A stretch of DNA of 64,000 bases from contig NZ_JAUSZM010000003.1 of the NCBI RefSeq assembly GCF_030817655.1, positions 1,550,001 through 1,614,000 on the forward strand, in the 5' to 3' direction. Position numbers and translations under genes: made by a program. Of the stretch, positions 45,065-52,994 are shown piece by piece. The stretch's first letter is position 1. Every line of letters starts with the position of its first letter. The DNA comes from Streptomyces sp. V4I2 (lineage in GTDB: Bacteria; Actinomycetota; Actinomycetes; Streptomycetales; Streptomycetaceae). The notes beneath the pieces were generated by a model, which made no database searches, was not told the DNA's origin, and saw nothing but the letters and a program-made list of their open reading frames with translations.

Positions 45065-46273
45065 ATGACCGCACCGCTGCACGAGGCCCACCCGGCCGGA
45101 CCCGGCCGTACGCTGCCCGACACCCAGCAGGGCATGCGCCGCCGCAACCTGGCCCGCGTGATGCACACCGTCAGCGCCGAGGGGCCGCTGTCCCGTGCCG
45201 CCGTCGCCTCGCGCATCGGTCTGACCCGTGCCGCGGTGTCGACCCTCGTCGACGAGCTCATACGTTCGGGACTGCTGGAGGAGCTGGGCCCCGAGCGGCC
45301 CGGCAGGGTGGGCCGGCCGGGGTCGGCGCTCGCCGTCAGCGGGCACGGCCCCGCCGGGATCGGCGCCGAGATCGGCGTCGACCACCTCGCGGTCTGCGCG
45401 GTCGACCTGCGCGGAGAGGTGCGGTCCAGGGCCGTGCGGTACGGCGCGAACCGCGGCCGCGCCGCCGGACCGGTGATCGAGGAGCTCGTCGGGCTGGTGC
45501 GTCGGGTGGTCGGCGAGGCGGAGAGCGAGGGCCTGTGGCCCGCCGGGCTCGCCGTGGCCGTGCCCGGGCTGGTGGCGCGCGACGCCCGTACCGTCGTACG
45601 CGCCCCGAACCTCGACTGGAACGACACGGACCTCGGCGCTCTGCTGCCGTCCGACTTCCCGCTGGCCGTGGGCAACGAGGCCAACTTCGGCGCGCTGGCC
45701 GAACTCTGGCTCGGTGACGGCACGCCGCGCGACTTCCTTCACGTGTCGGCGGAGATCGGCATCGGCGCGGCGGTCGTGGTGGACGGGCGGTTGCTGCACG
45801 GAACACGCGGGTTCGCGGGCGAGCTCGGGCACGTGCCGGTCCGGCCGGACGGGCCTGCCTGTGCGTGCGGCGGGCGCGGGTGTCTGGAGCAGTACGCCGG
45901 CGAGGAGGCGGTGCTGCGGGCGGCGGGTCTGGAGCCGGGCGAGGACCGCGTCGGGCTGCTCGCCGGGCGCGCCGCGGACGGCGACGAGGACGTGCGGCGG
46001 GCGCTGCGTGACGCGGGAGAGGCGCTCGGCATAGCGCTGACCGGGGCGGTCAACCTGCTCGATCCGCAGGGTGTCGTGCTGGGTGGTGCGCTGGCCGGGC
46101 TCGCCCCGTGGCTGCTGCCGTCCCTGCGGGAGGAGCTGGCGCGGCGCACGGCGGGACCGGCATGTCCGGTGTCCGTGTCACGGCTGGGATCCGAGGGGCC
46201 GTTGCTGGGGGCCGCCCATTCGGTGATCCGGGCCGTCCTCGACGACCCGGCAGCCGTGGCCGAACGGGCCTGA
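45065..46273 (+). CDS. ROK-family transcriptional regulator (XylR-type)
   Basis: A 402-residue repressor. The N-terminal winged helix (about 22-75: LSRAAVASRIGLTRAAVSTLVDEL) is joined to a ROK sugar-binding domain with the zinc motif CACGGRGCLEQY (about 267-278) and GELGHVPV. Linked to xylA/xylB, it is most likely the xylose-responsive repressor of the divergent promoter. Its 3' end is 25 bp from the small His-repeat ORF. Confidence 0.92.
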   Translation: MTAPLHEAHPAGPGRTLPDTQQGMRRRNLARVMHTVSAEGPLSRAAVASRIGLTRAAVSTLVDELIRSGLLEELGPERPGRVGRPGSALAVSGHGPAGIGAEIGVDHLAVCAVDLRGEVRSRAVRYGANRGRAAGPVIEELVGLVRRVVGEAESEGLWPAGLAVAVPGLVARDARTVVRAPNLDWNDTDLGALLPSDFPLAVGNEANFGALAELWLGDGTPRDFLHVSAEIGIGAAVVVDGRLLHGTRGFAGELGHVPVRPDGPACACGGRGCLEQYAGEEAVLRAAGLEPGEDRVGLLAGRAADGDEDVRRALRDAGEALGIALTGAVNLLDPQGVVLGGALAGLAPWLLPSLREELARRTAGPACPVSVSRLGSEGPLLGAAHSVIRAVLDDPAAVAERA

Positions 46274-46298
46274 TTCGTGGCCGACTTCACTCGCAGGG

Positions 46299-46556
46299 GT
46301 GAGCGAGTTTTCCACAGTGGCGCCGTCGTCCACCGAAGCGCACTGTGTCCTTCTGCCCAACCGGCAAGGGCCGTACCGTGATTCACGCGAGGCGCAGCCC
46401 ATCGGGTCATCCCGGCGGACAGCGGAGACCACGCGTGTCCACCTCGACGAACACCTCGCCGAACACCTCCACTGGCACCTCTACCGGCACCTCGACTGGC
46501 ACCTCGACGAATCGGCGTCCACCAGCCGTCCGAAGAACGGAGCACCGCAGCGATGA
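46299..46556 (+). CDS. Candidate 85-residue ORF with His-Leu tetrad repeats, overlapping the acetamidase start
   Basis: A possible small protein. Residues 48-71 form six consecutive tetrads (HLDE, HLAE, HLHW, HLYR, HLDW, HLDE), one per 12-bp DNA repeat unit, predicting an amphipathic helix with His at every fourth position. Its TGA overlaps the acetamidase ATG (ATGA), the arrangement of translationally coupled genes. Start GTG at 46299 or 46317; neither has a good RBS. It may instead be a non-coding repeat region. The His spacing would suit metal or haem binding, but this is inference. Confidence 0.4.
   Translation: MSEFSTVAPSSTEAHCVLLPNRQGPYRDSREAQPIGSSRRTAETTRVHLDEHLAEHLHWHLYRHLDWHLDESASTSRPKNGAPQR
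46440..46511. repeat. Six exact-period 12-bp tandem units
   Basis: Units begin CACCTC: two CACCTCGACGAA (units 1 and 6), CACCTCGCCGAA, CACCTCCACTGG, CACCTCTACCGG and CACCTCGACTGG. The array ends 41 bp before the acetamidase gene. Being a multiple of three, it can expand or shrink without frameshifting. Confidence 0.92.
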
Positions 46557-47566
46557 ACGACCCCAGGATCCTGACCGTGCGCCCCGAACCGGGCGAGTAC
46601 GCCTGGACGTTCGGCGGGGCGCCGCCCGTGGCGCGTATCGCGCCCGGCACAGTTCTCGACCTGTACACGGAGGACTGTTTCGCCGGCCGGGTGCGGTCCG
46701 AGAAGGACCTGGTGTCCGAGGTGTGCGAGTTTCCCTTCCTCAACCCCCAGACGGGTCCCTTCTATGTGGAGGGCGCGGAACCGGGCGACACGGTCGCCGT
46801 GCACTTCGTGTCGATCGAACCGGCGCGGGACTGGGCCGCGTCGACCACGGTCCCCCTCTTCGGCGCGCTCACCTCGACGCACACCACCGCCACGCTGCAG
46901 CCCCCTCTTCCGGAGACCGTCTGGATCTGGCAGCTCGACCGCACCCGGCGCACGGCGTTGTTCCGCGCCCACGACAGCGACATCGAGCTCGAGCTGCCCC
47001 TCGACCCGATGCACGGCACCGTGGGCGTGGCTCCCGCCAACCTGGAGGTGCGTTCGGCGCTGGTGCCGGACGCACACGGCGGGAACATGGACACGCCCGA
47101 GATGCGAGCGGGCGTCACCTGCTACCTCGGGGTGAATGTCGAAGGCGCCCTGCTCAGCCTCGGCGACGGGCACGCCCGCCAGGGCGAGGCGGAAACCTGC
47201 GGAGTCGCCGTCGAGTGCGCCATGAACACCGTGGTGGTCGTCGAGTTGCTCAAGGGGCTGGCCACGCCCTGGCCGCGGATCGAGTCGGACACCCACATCA
47301 TCTCGACGGGCTCGGCGCGCCCGCTGGAGGACGCGTTCCGGATATCCCAGCTTGACCTGGTGCAGTGGATGGTGCGCGACTACGGGTTCAGCGCGCTGGA
47401 CGCGTACCAGTTCGCGACCCAGGCCGTGGAGTCGCCGTTGGCCAACGTCTGCGACACCAACTACACCTGCGTGGCCAAGCTCCGCAAGCAGTGGCTGCCG
47501 CCCCGCGAGACACACCGGGGAGTGCATGCGCGGCTGCGAGAGACGGCGGTGACTCTCCGAAGCTGA
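46553..47566 (+). CDS. Acetamidase/formamidase family protein
   Basis: A 337-residue hydrolase of the FmdA/AmdA fold. PGTVLDLYTEDCFAGRV, GPFYVEGAEPGDTVAV and MHGTVGVAP are family hallmarks, as is the C-terminal block DAYQFATQAVESPLANVCD. It releases ammonia from formamide or acetamide. The start ATG overlaps the preceding small ORF. It is followed 82 bp later by the truncated amidase gene. Confidence 0.88.
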   Translation: MNDPRILTVRPEPGEYAWTFGGAPPVARIAPGTVLDLYTEDCFAGRVRSEKDLVSEVCEFPFLNPQTGPFYVEGAEPGDTVAVHFVSIEPARDWAASTTVPLFGALTSTHTTATLQPPLPETVWIWQLDRTRRTALFRAHDSDIELELPLDPMHGTVGVAPANLEVRSALVPDAHGGNMDTPEMRAGVTCYLGVNVEGALLSLGDGHARQGEAETCGVAVECAMNTVVVVELLKGLATPWPRIESDTHIISTGSARPLEDAFRISQLDLVQWMVRDYGFSALDAYQFATQAVESPLANVCDTNYTCVAKLRKQWLPPRETHRGVHARLRETAVTLRS

Positions 47567-47648
47567 GCACCTCCACCAGACGTCGGGCGCCGGTCTCGCC
47601 ACTCGGGCACGCCTCACCAACCCCCCGTCCTCGAAAGGCGATTCGTTC

Positions 47649-48044
47649 ATGGAACGCGCAAGACCGCTCGTCAACAGGCGTCGGCTGCTGAAGGGCACCG
47701 CTCTCGCCGCCGTCCCCTACGCGCTGCTCCCCGACGCACGCGCCGGAGCCGAGCCCCAGGCCGTCGACTTCCCCGCCGCCGAGTGGCAACCGGCGACCAC
47801 GTACAACTACACGGTGGCCGACCGGCCCACCGCCCACCCCGTCGACCACGTGATCATCCACGTCACACAGGAGACGTACGCGCAGACGCTGGCCATCTTC
47901 CAGAACCCGCCGAAGAAGGTGTCGGCGCACTACCTCGTCCGGTCGGCCGACGGCCACGTCGCGCAGTGTGTCCGCGAGGCCGACATCGCCTGGCACGCGG
48001 GGAACTGGGACAACAACACGCGCAGCATCGGTTGTTTCTGCTGA
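47649..48044 (+). pseudogene. N-acetylmuramoyl-L-alanine amidase, N-terminal half (interrupted)
   Basis: The 5' part of a secreted Amidase_2 gene. A Tat-type signal (NRRRLLKGTALAAVPYALL) is followed by DFPAAEWQPATTYNYTVADR, VIIHVTQETY (zinc His) and SAHYLVRSADGHVAQCVRE. After AWHAGNWDNNTRSIG the sequence stops matching the family and ends in CFC and a stop. The missing C-terminal half is found at 52665-52883, in frame with the expected continuation (SIG-IEHEGW). The gene was therefore cut by an insertion at about 48031. Confidence 0.9.
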
Positions 48045-48045
48045 C
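48037..48045 (+). repeat. Left 9-bp border repeat of the insertion
   Basis: TCTGCTGAC, repeated in direct orientation at the right border; candidate core or end sequence. Confidence 0.45.
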
Positions 48046-48075
48046 CTGCCGTGTCTCTTAGCGCGGTTGGATGCA

Positions 48076-48693
48076 TCACTCGAGCACGTTTGCCTGCTGT
48101 GCGGAGCGGTGTCTCTCCGGACCGTCAGTGGGTATGGAGGTCGCGTTTACTCCAGTGAGGGCTGGGAGTCCTGGGGGCTGCTGGCGAAGCCTGTGATCCC
48201 CGAGGGGATGGCGATGCTGATCGACGACGACCTGCTCTTCGAGGACGGGCGTGGGCCGGGGGCTGCGGCGGTGGCCAATGAGTGGTTGCGGCTGCGGCCG
48301 TCGGATGAGTGTCCGGCGCCGTCGTCGTGGGGGACGTACGCGCGGATCCTGCGGGACTGGATCGTGGCCGCTCAGGTGCACGGAGTAGAGGTCTTTGACA
48401 CCCGGGACCGGTTGAAGGCCCTGTTGAGTACCTACGCGGTGGATCGGTCGAGTGGTGATCCGAAGCAGTATTTGGGGGCGGTGACCTGGAACCAGCACAT
48501 GAGTGTGCTGGGCAAATTCTACCGGTGGGCGGTGGACGAGCAGTACGCGACGGCGGTGCCGTTCACCTACCGACAGGCGGTGGCCATCTACACAGAGACG
48601 GCCCGTCCGATCCTGGTGAATCACGCCAGGCGGCGGGTACCGCACGCTCACGTGACGATCAAGTACCTGGAAGGCGACTTCACTGCCGCCTTT
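48076..48693 (+). pseudogene. Tyrosine recombinase (Tn554 TnpA-like), N-terminal fragment
   Basis: The frame reads VYSSEGWESWGLLAKPVIPEG, then DRLKALLSTYAVDRSSGDPK and WNQHMSVLGKFYRWAVDEQ, i.e. the SAM-like core-binding domain of actinobacterial transposon-type tyrosine recombinases. After HVTIKYLEGDFTAAF it joins directly to TnpC sequence, so the whole catalytic domain (R, H-x-x-R and Y residues) is absent. It is an internal deletion fusing two genes. Confidence 0.75.
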
Positions 48694-49153
48694 TCAATGA
48701 CACCGCACGGACCCGCAACGAGGAGGCGATCAGGGCCGCTATGGACCGTCTCCTGCGCGGCGAACTCCCGCCCGGCGGACGGTGCGACCTCACCTCGCGG
48801 CCAAGGCCGGAGTGTCTCGCACCGGTTTTTGCTCGAAGAAGGACCGCGACGGCACTGTCCGCGATGGCCCCTACCAGCATCTGCGCCAGGAGTTTGAGCG
48901 GCGCCTGAACACCGAGCGAGAAGCTGGGACGGTCCTGGACCCACGAGACGCTCAGATCGAGCGACTCCAGGCTGAGAATTCGGCACTGAAGGCACGCATC
49001 GCCCTCCGGGACACAGCCGTTGATGAACTGACCGCATTCAAAAGGCTGGCGCTGTCCCGGCTCGCCGCCCAGCACGACGAGATCACCCACCTACGCGGAT
49101 CTCAGCCCCAGCCCGAAGAACCCACTCCCCTGCGGCCAGTTCACCGCAACTAG
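48693..49153 (+). pseudogene. TnpC-like transposon accessory protein, frameshifted
   Basis: Two frames together read ARTRNEEAIRAAMDRLLRGE and PPGGRCDL, then LAAKAGVSRTGFCSKKDRDG and, further on, ERLQAENSALKARIALRD with a coiled-coil heptad pattern. This is the small DNA-binding TnpC-type partner of Tn554-like recombinases (HTH plus coiled coil). A one-base deletion near 48792-48795 shifts the frame. The start is missing or fused to the recombinase remnant. Confidence 0.7.
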
Positions 49154-49336
49154 CCACAGGACACCCTCGGTTCGGGAAGCTGCTCACCGCGCTGCTCACC
49201 GCGCTGCACGCCGGGAGGAGCAGAGGTGGGCACGGTGGAGCAGTCTGGGGGCCGGGTGGGCGTGGCTATGGTCGTGGGTGGTCATGGTCTGTATCCGGTG
49301 TCTGGTTCCGGCTCGCCGTCTGGGGCGTGTTGTGGG

Positions 49337-50128
49337 TCAGGTGCTGATGTCCGTGGGGGTTCCGGCGGGAAGCCAGCGGAAGCGGTTGCGGATGTCGGCC
49401 GGGGCGCGGGCGAGTTCGTCCTCGATGGCGGCGCGGCCTTCTCGGAAGTGGTGCCATCCCTCGTAGTGGACGGGAATGGCGGTCAGCGGCAGCAGCAGGC
49501 GGCACAGTTCGACGGCGTGGGCGGCCGTCATGGTGTAGCGGATCGGGCCGGTGACGGGGAAGCGCACACCGCCGAGGTGCAGCAGGGCGGTGCCCACCTG
49601 CATGCGCTGGGCCACCTGCCGGACGCCGCCGTAGAGGACGGTGTCCCCGGAGATCCACAGCACGCCGTGCCGCTGGCCTTCCCATTTCAGGCCGAACCCT
49701 GTCACCTGGCCGGTCAGCGGCCGTGACAGTGGTGGGCCGTGGCGGGCGGGTGTGGCAGTGATGTCGATCGTGGGGCGGTTCGGGGCGTGGAGGCGGGTGG
49801 CCTGCCAGGGGGTGAGGCCGCGGGCGTTTCCGCCGAGGCGCCGGGCTGCGGCGGGGGTGGTGATGACGGCGTCGGCGGCCTGGAGCAGGGTGCGTCCGGT
49901 GGTGTCGAGGTTGTCGCCGTGGTGGTCGTGGCTGAGCAGGATGGCGTCGATCGGGGGCAGGTCGGGTGCGGCGAGGGCGGGACCGGTGAGCTTGCGGGAG
50001 GAGGTGCCCCAGCCAAAGGGGTAGGTGCGGCCGGGGGGATCGAACGTGGGGTCGGTCAGCAGCCGCCAGCCGCCGATTTCGATCAGGGTGGTCGGGCCGC
50101 CGATGTGGGCGATGCGGACGTCGCTCAT
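49337..50128 (-). CDS. MBL-fold metallo-hydrolase
   Basis: A 263-residue metallo-beta-lactamase-fold enzyme of the UlaG/YddR-like class. LLSHDHHGDNLD (HxHxDH type, about residues 66-77), SGDTVLYGG and VHYEGWHHF supply the metal ligands. Family members include lactonases and phosphodiesterases; the substrate is unknown. GGAAGGA precedes ATG at 50128. It is intact and lies inside the insertion, followed in the genome by two alpha/beta hydrolases on the same strand upstream, forming a likely three-gene cargo operon. Confidence 0.87.
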   Translation of the reverse strand: MSDVRIAHIGGPTTLIEIGGWRLLTDPTFDPPGRTYPFGWGTSSRKLTGPALAAPDLPPIDAILLSHDHHGDNLDTTGRTLLQAADAVITTPAAARRLGGNARGLTPWQATRLHAPNRPTIDITATPARHGPPLSRPLTGQVTGFGLKWEGQRHGVLWISGDTVLYGGVRQVAQRMQVGTALLHLGGVRFPVTGPIRYTMTAAHAVELCRLLLPLTAIPVHYEGWHHFREGRAAIEDELARAPADIRNRFRWLPAGTPTDIST

Positions 50129-50195
50129 GCAGGATTCCTTCCGGGGCCCGGGACGGGCGGTTCTGTCCCGGGCCCACAACTGGCGGGCGTGCGGG

Positions 50196-50987
50196 TCAGG
50201 AGTGGCCGAGCGCCCAGTCGAGGGCGTAGTCGGCGACTTCTTCCCAGCCGTTCTGTGCCGGCATCAGGTGGGAGCGTCCTGGGTATTCGACGATCTCGGT
50301 CAGGGTGTTCGCCTTGTAGTGCTTGGCGTTGGATCGCTGGATCTTCGGCGGCATCAGGTGGTCGTTCTCGCCGGCGATGAACAGCAGCGGCGCGCGGTTG
50401 TCGTTGTGGTAGTCGACGTAGGAGTCGGCGTGGCCGGGGTGGATGTTGGCCAGCGCGCTGCCCCAGAACACATGGCCGGAGGCGGGAATGTGGTAGCGCT
50501 CGTACGTCGCCTTCGCCTGGTCTTCGGAGAATGTGTTGGTGAAGGCGTAGCGCCACTGGTCGTAGGTGAAACCGACGGCCTTGTGCCGGTTGGCGGGGTT
50601 CTTCAGCACCGGGAATGTCGCTTTGACCTGTGACAGGGGGACGACGGCGACACCTTCGGTGGGGGCGGAGTTCATCGCGACTCCGCAGGCGCCGTAGCCG
50701 TGGTCCAGGAGGATCTGGGTGAACACCCCGCCCGCGGAGTGCCCCATGAGGATTGGCCTGCTGTCGAGGCCGTCGATCAGCTTCTCCAGCGACGAGATGA
50801 TCGCGGGGACGGTGAGCTGCTCGATGGGTGTGGGCTCGGCGTTGAGGGCCTCCACCTCCGCCTCGAAGCCGGGATAGGCGGGTGCGAGGACCCGGAAGCC
50901 CTTGGCCTGGTAGTGGGCGACCCAGTGTTCCCAGCTGCGGGGCGTGACCCAGAAGCCGTGGATGAGGACGATCGTGTCGGGTTTCAC
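50196..50987 (-). CDS. Alpha/beta hydrolase (lysophospholipase-like)
   Basis: A 263-residue cytosolic hydrolase. TIVLIHGFWVTPRSWE is the oxyanion-hole strand, LMGHSAGG holds the nucleophile Ser, and GRSHLMPAQNGW carries the catalytic His; GENDHLMP is at the acid position. No signal peptide. GTG at 50987 follows GAAGG; a TTG at 51002 overlapping the previous stop is an alternative start. It is translationally close to the gene at 50999. Substrate unknown. Confidence 0.85.
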   Translation of the reverse strand: MKPDTIVLIHGFWVTPRSWEHWVAHYQAKGFRVLAPAYPGFEAEVEALNAEPTPIEQLTVPAIISSLEKLIDGLDSRPILMGHSAGGVFTQILLDHGYGACGVAMNSAPTEGVAVVPLSQVKATFPVLKNPANRHKAVGFTYDQWRYAFTNTFSEDQAKATYERYHIPASGHVFWGSALANIHPGHADSYVDYHNDNRAPLLFIAGENDHLMPPKIQRSNAKHYKANTLTEIVEYPGRSHLMPAQNGWEEVADYALDWALGHS

Positions 50988-50998
50988 GGGTGTGCCCT

Positions 50999-51838
50999 TC
51001 AACGGGTGGCGGTGTAGGCGGCCTTGATGACGCCGGCGGCGGCTTTCGGGTGGGAGATCATGACGACGTGCGAGGAGCGGATCTCGGCCACCTTGCTGCC
51101 GGCCCGCTTGGCCATGAACCGCTGGGCGGCGGGCGGGATGACCTTGTCCTCGGTCGGGATCAGATACCAGGAGGGGATGGTTTTCCAGGCGGGTGCGCCG
51201 CTCGGGCCGCCGAGACCCTCGACCGAGCCGGGACGCTGGGTGGCCGCCATGAGACGCGTCTCGGCGGCGGGCAGATCGGCCGCGAACACCGCCCGGAACC
51301 TCTCCGGCGCGATGTAGCCGTCGGTGCCCTGGCCGCCGCCGGGCAGCGGATAGGGGCGCGGGATGAGCGCGGTACCCAGTTCGCTGCCGGGGAACTGCTG
51401 CGCCAGTTGCAGCGCGCTCTCGCCCTCGTCGGGCGCGAACGCCCCCAAGTACACCAGGGCCTTGACGCCCGCGTGCCCGCGGGCGGCATTGGTGATGACG
51501 ATGCCGCCGTAGGAGTGGGCGGCCAGGATCACCGGGCCGGTGATGGTGTCCAGCACGCTGGAGATGTACGCGGCGTCGCTCGCGGTGTCCCGCAGCGGGT
51601 TGGCCGGCGCGATCACCGGAAAGCCGCTCTGCTGCAGCAGCCCGATGGTGGCGTTGAAACCGGAGGCGTCGGCGAACGCGCCGTGCACGAGGACGACCGT
51701 CGGTTTGGTTCCGCCGCCCGAGCGGGCGGTGTCGGCGGAGGTGGCCGACGCGGGGGTGGGGGCGCCGACGAGAGTGGCGGCGCCTGCCGCGAGCACCCCG
51801 CCGAGGACGCGGCGGCGCGGATGATGGCCGGGATTCAT
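50999..51838 (-). CDS. Secreted alpha/beta hydrolase with twin-arginine signal
   Basis: A 279-residue exported hydrolase. RRRVLGGVLAAGAATLVGA (about residues 8-26) is a Tat signal. VVLVHGAFADASGF, AAHSYGGIV (nucleophile) and RSSHVVMISHP (His) mark the hydrolase core; it resembles the family annotated as alpha/beta fold hydrolase or salicylate-esterase-like. It is the first gene of the cargo group on this strand and may be transcribed with the next two genes. Codon use does not differ obviously from the chromosome. Confidence 0.85.
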   Translation of the reverse strand: MNPGHHPRRRVLGGVLAAGAATLVGAPTPASATSADTARSGGGTKPTVVLVHGAFADASGFNATIGLLQQSGFPVIAPANPLRDTASDAAYISSVLDTITGPVILAAHSYGGIVITNAARGHAGVKALVYLGAFAPDEGESALQLAQQFPGSELGTALIPRPYPLPGGGQGTDGYIAPERFRAVFAADLPAAETRLMAATQRPGSVEGLGGPSGAPAWKTIPSWYLIPTEDKVIPPAAQRFMAKRAGSKVAEIRSSHVVMISHPKAAAGVIKAAYTATR

Positions 51839-51917
51839 GATGTGACTCCTTCTGAGGCGGGCATGGCAGTGCAGGGCCGTGCGGGGACCGCGTGCCGGGG
51901 CTCGGTGCGGCGCCGGC

Positions 51918-52149
51918 TCAGGAGTTGAGGAATTCCAGCAGGTCGGCGCCGAGTTGATCCTTGTGGGTGTCAGTGATGCCGTGCGGGGCGCCCGGGTAGA
52001 CCTTCAGCGCCGCGTTCTTGATGCGGGCGGCCGACGCCTTGCCGCCGACATCGAAGGGCACGACCTGGTCGTCGTCGCCGTGGATGACCAGCGTGGGCAC
52101 GTCGATGGCGTCCAGGTCGGTGCGGAAGTCGGTGGCGGAGAAAAGTGGA
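51918..52149 (-). pseudogene. Haloperoxidase-type alpha/beta hydrolase, C-terminal remnant
   Basis: The minus strand encodes [31 protein letters not shown] and [20 protein letters not shown], the last quarter of a non-haem chloroperoxidase/haloperoxidase, with the acid (Asp) and His of the triad. The N-terminal three quarters with the nucleophile are missing; at about 52145 the sequence switches to an AraC fragment on the other strand. The in-frame extension beyond the junction is not hydrolase-like. Confidence 0.75.
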
Positions 52150-52358
52150 TCATCCGCCGCCGGCTCGAGAGCGCCCGCAGCGACCTCGCAGCCCTCGGAC
52201 ATTCGCACCGCACGATCGACGCCGTCGCCCGCAGTTGGGGCTTCACCAACCCCACCTTCTTCTCCCGCCGCTTCCGCGAGGCCTACGGCACCACCCCCAG
52301 CCAATGGCGGAGACTCTCCCAGCAGGGCCGACCCTTATCCCCACAGGACGATCTCTGA
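52147..52358 (+). pseudogene. AraC-family regulator, C-terminal DNA-binding remnant
   Basis: The plus strand reads [39 protein letters not shown] and YGTTPSQWR, the second HTH of AraC/XylS regulators, ending in a stop. No N-terminal domain or start is joined to it: it abuts the haloperoxidase remnant head-to-head at about 52145. It is a gene fragment left by recombination. Confidence 0.72.
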
Positions 52359-52463
52359 CCAAACAGCGAGCAGGCGCCGACAACGTGCGCCTGGTATTCA
52401 CCTGGCAGACACTGTCGTCTGGGAAGGCAGCATTCGATCCGCGCGCCCACCACGGAGGCCGCC

Positions 52464-52532
52464 GTGCTGTTTCTGGACACCAACGACCTTCCTGTCGCCG
52501 ACCGGGTTGCCGAACCTCTCGTTCATCCCTGA
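52464..52532 (+). pseudogene. Possible AraC-family N-terminal stub
   Basis: GTG with GGAGG 6 nt upstream starts a 22-codon ORF, LFLDTNDLPVADRVAE after the first residue, which resembles the opening of AraC-type regulators (LPVADR). It then runs into unrelated sequence and stops. Together with the fragment at 52147 it suggests that a regulator gene was broken or rearranged. The match is short. Confidence 0.4.
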
Positions 52533-52647
52533 TGCGATGTAGGGGCGGAGCCTCCCCCTTCGGCCGGGCCACGATGGATCGCCGCAACGCGACACACGAA
52601 CGGCTCCGGCCTCGTGTAAAGCGACACGACCTGTGTGGGACACGGTG

Positions 52648-52656
52648 TCTGCTGAC
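52648..52656 (+). repeat. Right 9-bp border repeat of the insertion
   Basis: TCTGCTGAC, same orientation as at 48037, 4,611 bp away and just inside the amidase junction. Confidence 0.45.
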
Positions 52657-52664
52657 ACAAGCAG

Positions 52665-52883
52665 GGCATCGAGCACGAGGGCTGGGTGGACCGGACCGCC
52701 TACTTCACCGACGCCCTGTACGAGCGGTCGGCGCGGCTGACGGCGGCGATCTGCGCGAGGTACGGCATTCCGAAGGACCGCGCGCACATCATCGGGCACT
52801 ACGAGGTGCCGGGCACCGACCACACCGATCCCGGGCCGAACTGGGATTGGGCGCGCTACATAAGGCTGGTCAACTTCGCCTGA
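52665..52883 (+). pseudogene. N-acetylmuramoyl-L-alanine amidase, C-terminal part (interrupted)
   Basis: The sequence IEHEGWVDRTAYFTDALYER, then AAICARYGIPKDRAHIIGHY and GTDHTDPGPNWDWARY, continues exactly where the 47649 fragment stops. It carries the second zinc His and the catalytic-site region of Amidase_2. No start codon or RBS suits separate expression. Joined to the first part it would give a protein of about 200 residues. Confidence 0.9.
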
Positions 52884-52994
52884 CGGAGCGGTGAGCGCCT
52901 CACCGTTCGGGTGAGCGCGGTCGAAACGGTTGTCGGGGCGGGCACCCGGCGTGACCATGTCCCCCCAAGCACATCGCTTTTCGGGGAGGCCGAG

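Larger units (their letters stand above)
48032..52664. mobile_element. 4.6-kb insertion splitting an amidase gene; decayed Tn554-like element with cargo
   Basis: The boundaries are set by the two amidase halves. The left part carries decayed tyrosine recombinase and TnpC-like genes, as in Tn554-type elements; the right part carries a run of hydrolase genes and two gene remnants. TCTGCTGAC occurs as a 9-bp direct repeat 6 bp inside the left border (48037-48045) and 9 bp inside the right border (52648-52656). No terminal inverted repeats or simple target duplication are seen; the intact gene would already contain GCATCGGCATCG. Its current mobility is doubtful, since the recombinase lacks its catalytic domain. 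Confidence 0.75.

Noticed and set aside
46440-46511. The 12-bp array as a CRISPR or binding-site array
   Set aside because: There are no spacers and the unit is too short; it is a simple tandem repeat in a possible coding frame.
46345-47355. An alternative long plus-strand frame over the acetamidase gene (TSTG-repeat start)
   Set aside because: The acetamidase frame has strong family motifs; the alternative is Arg-rich and lacks any.
48025-52671. GCATCG on both sides of the insertion as a target-site duplication
   Set aside because: Intact amidase coding sequence (S-I-G-I-E) would naturally contain GCATCGGCATCG, so a duplication cannot be claimed.
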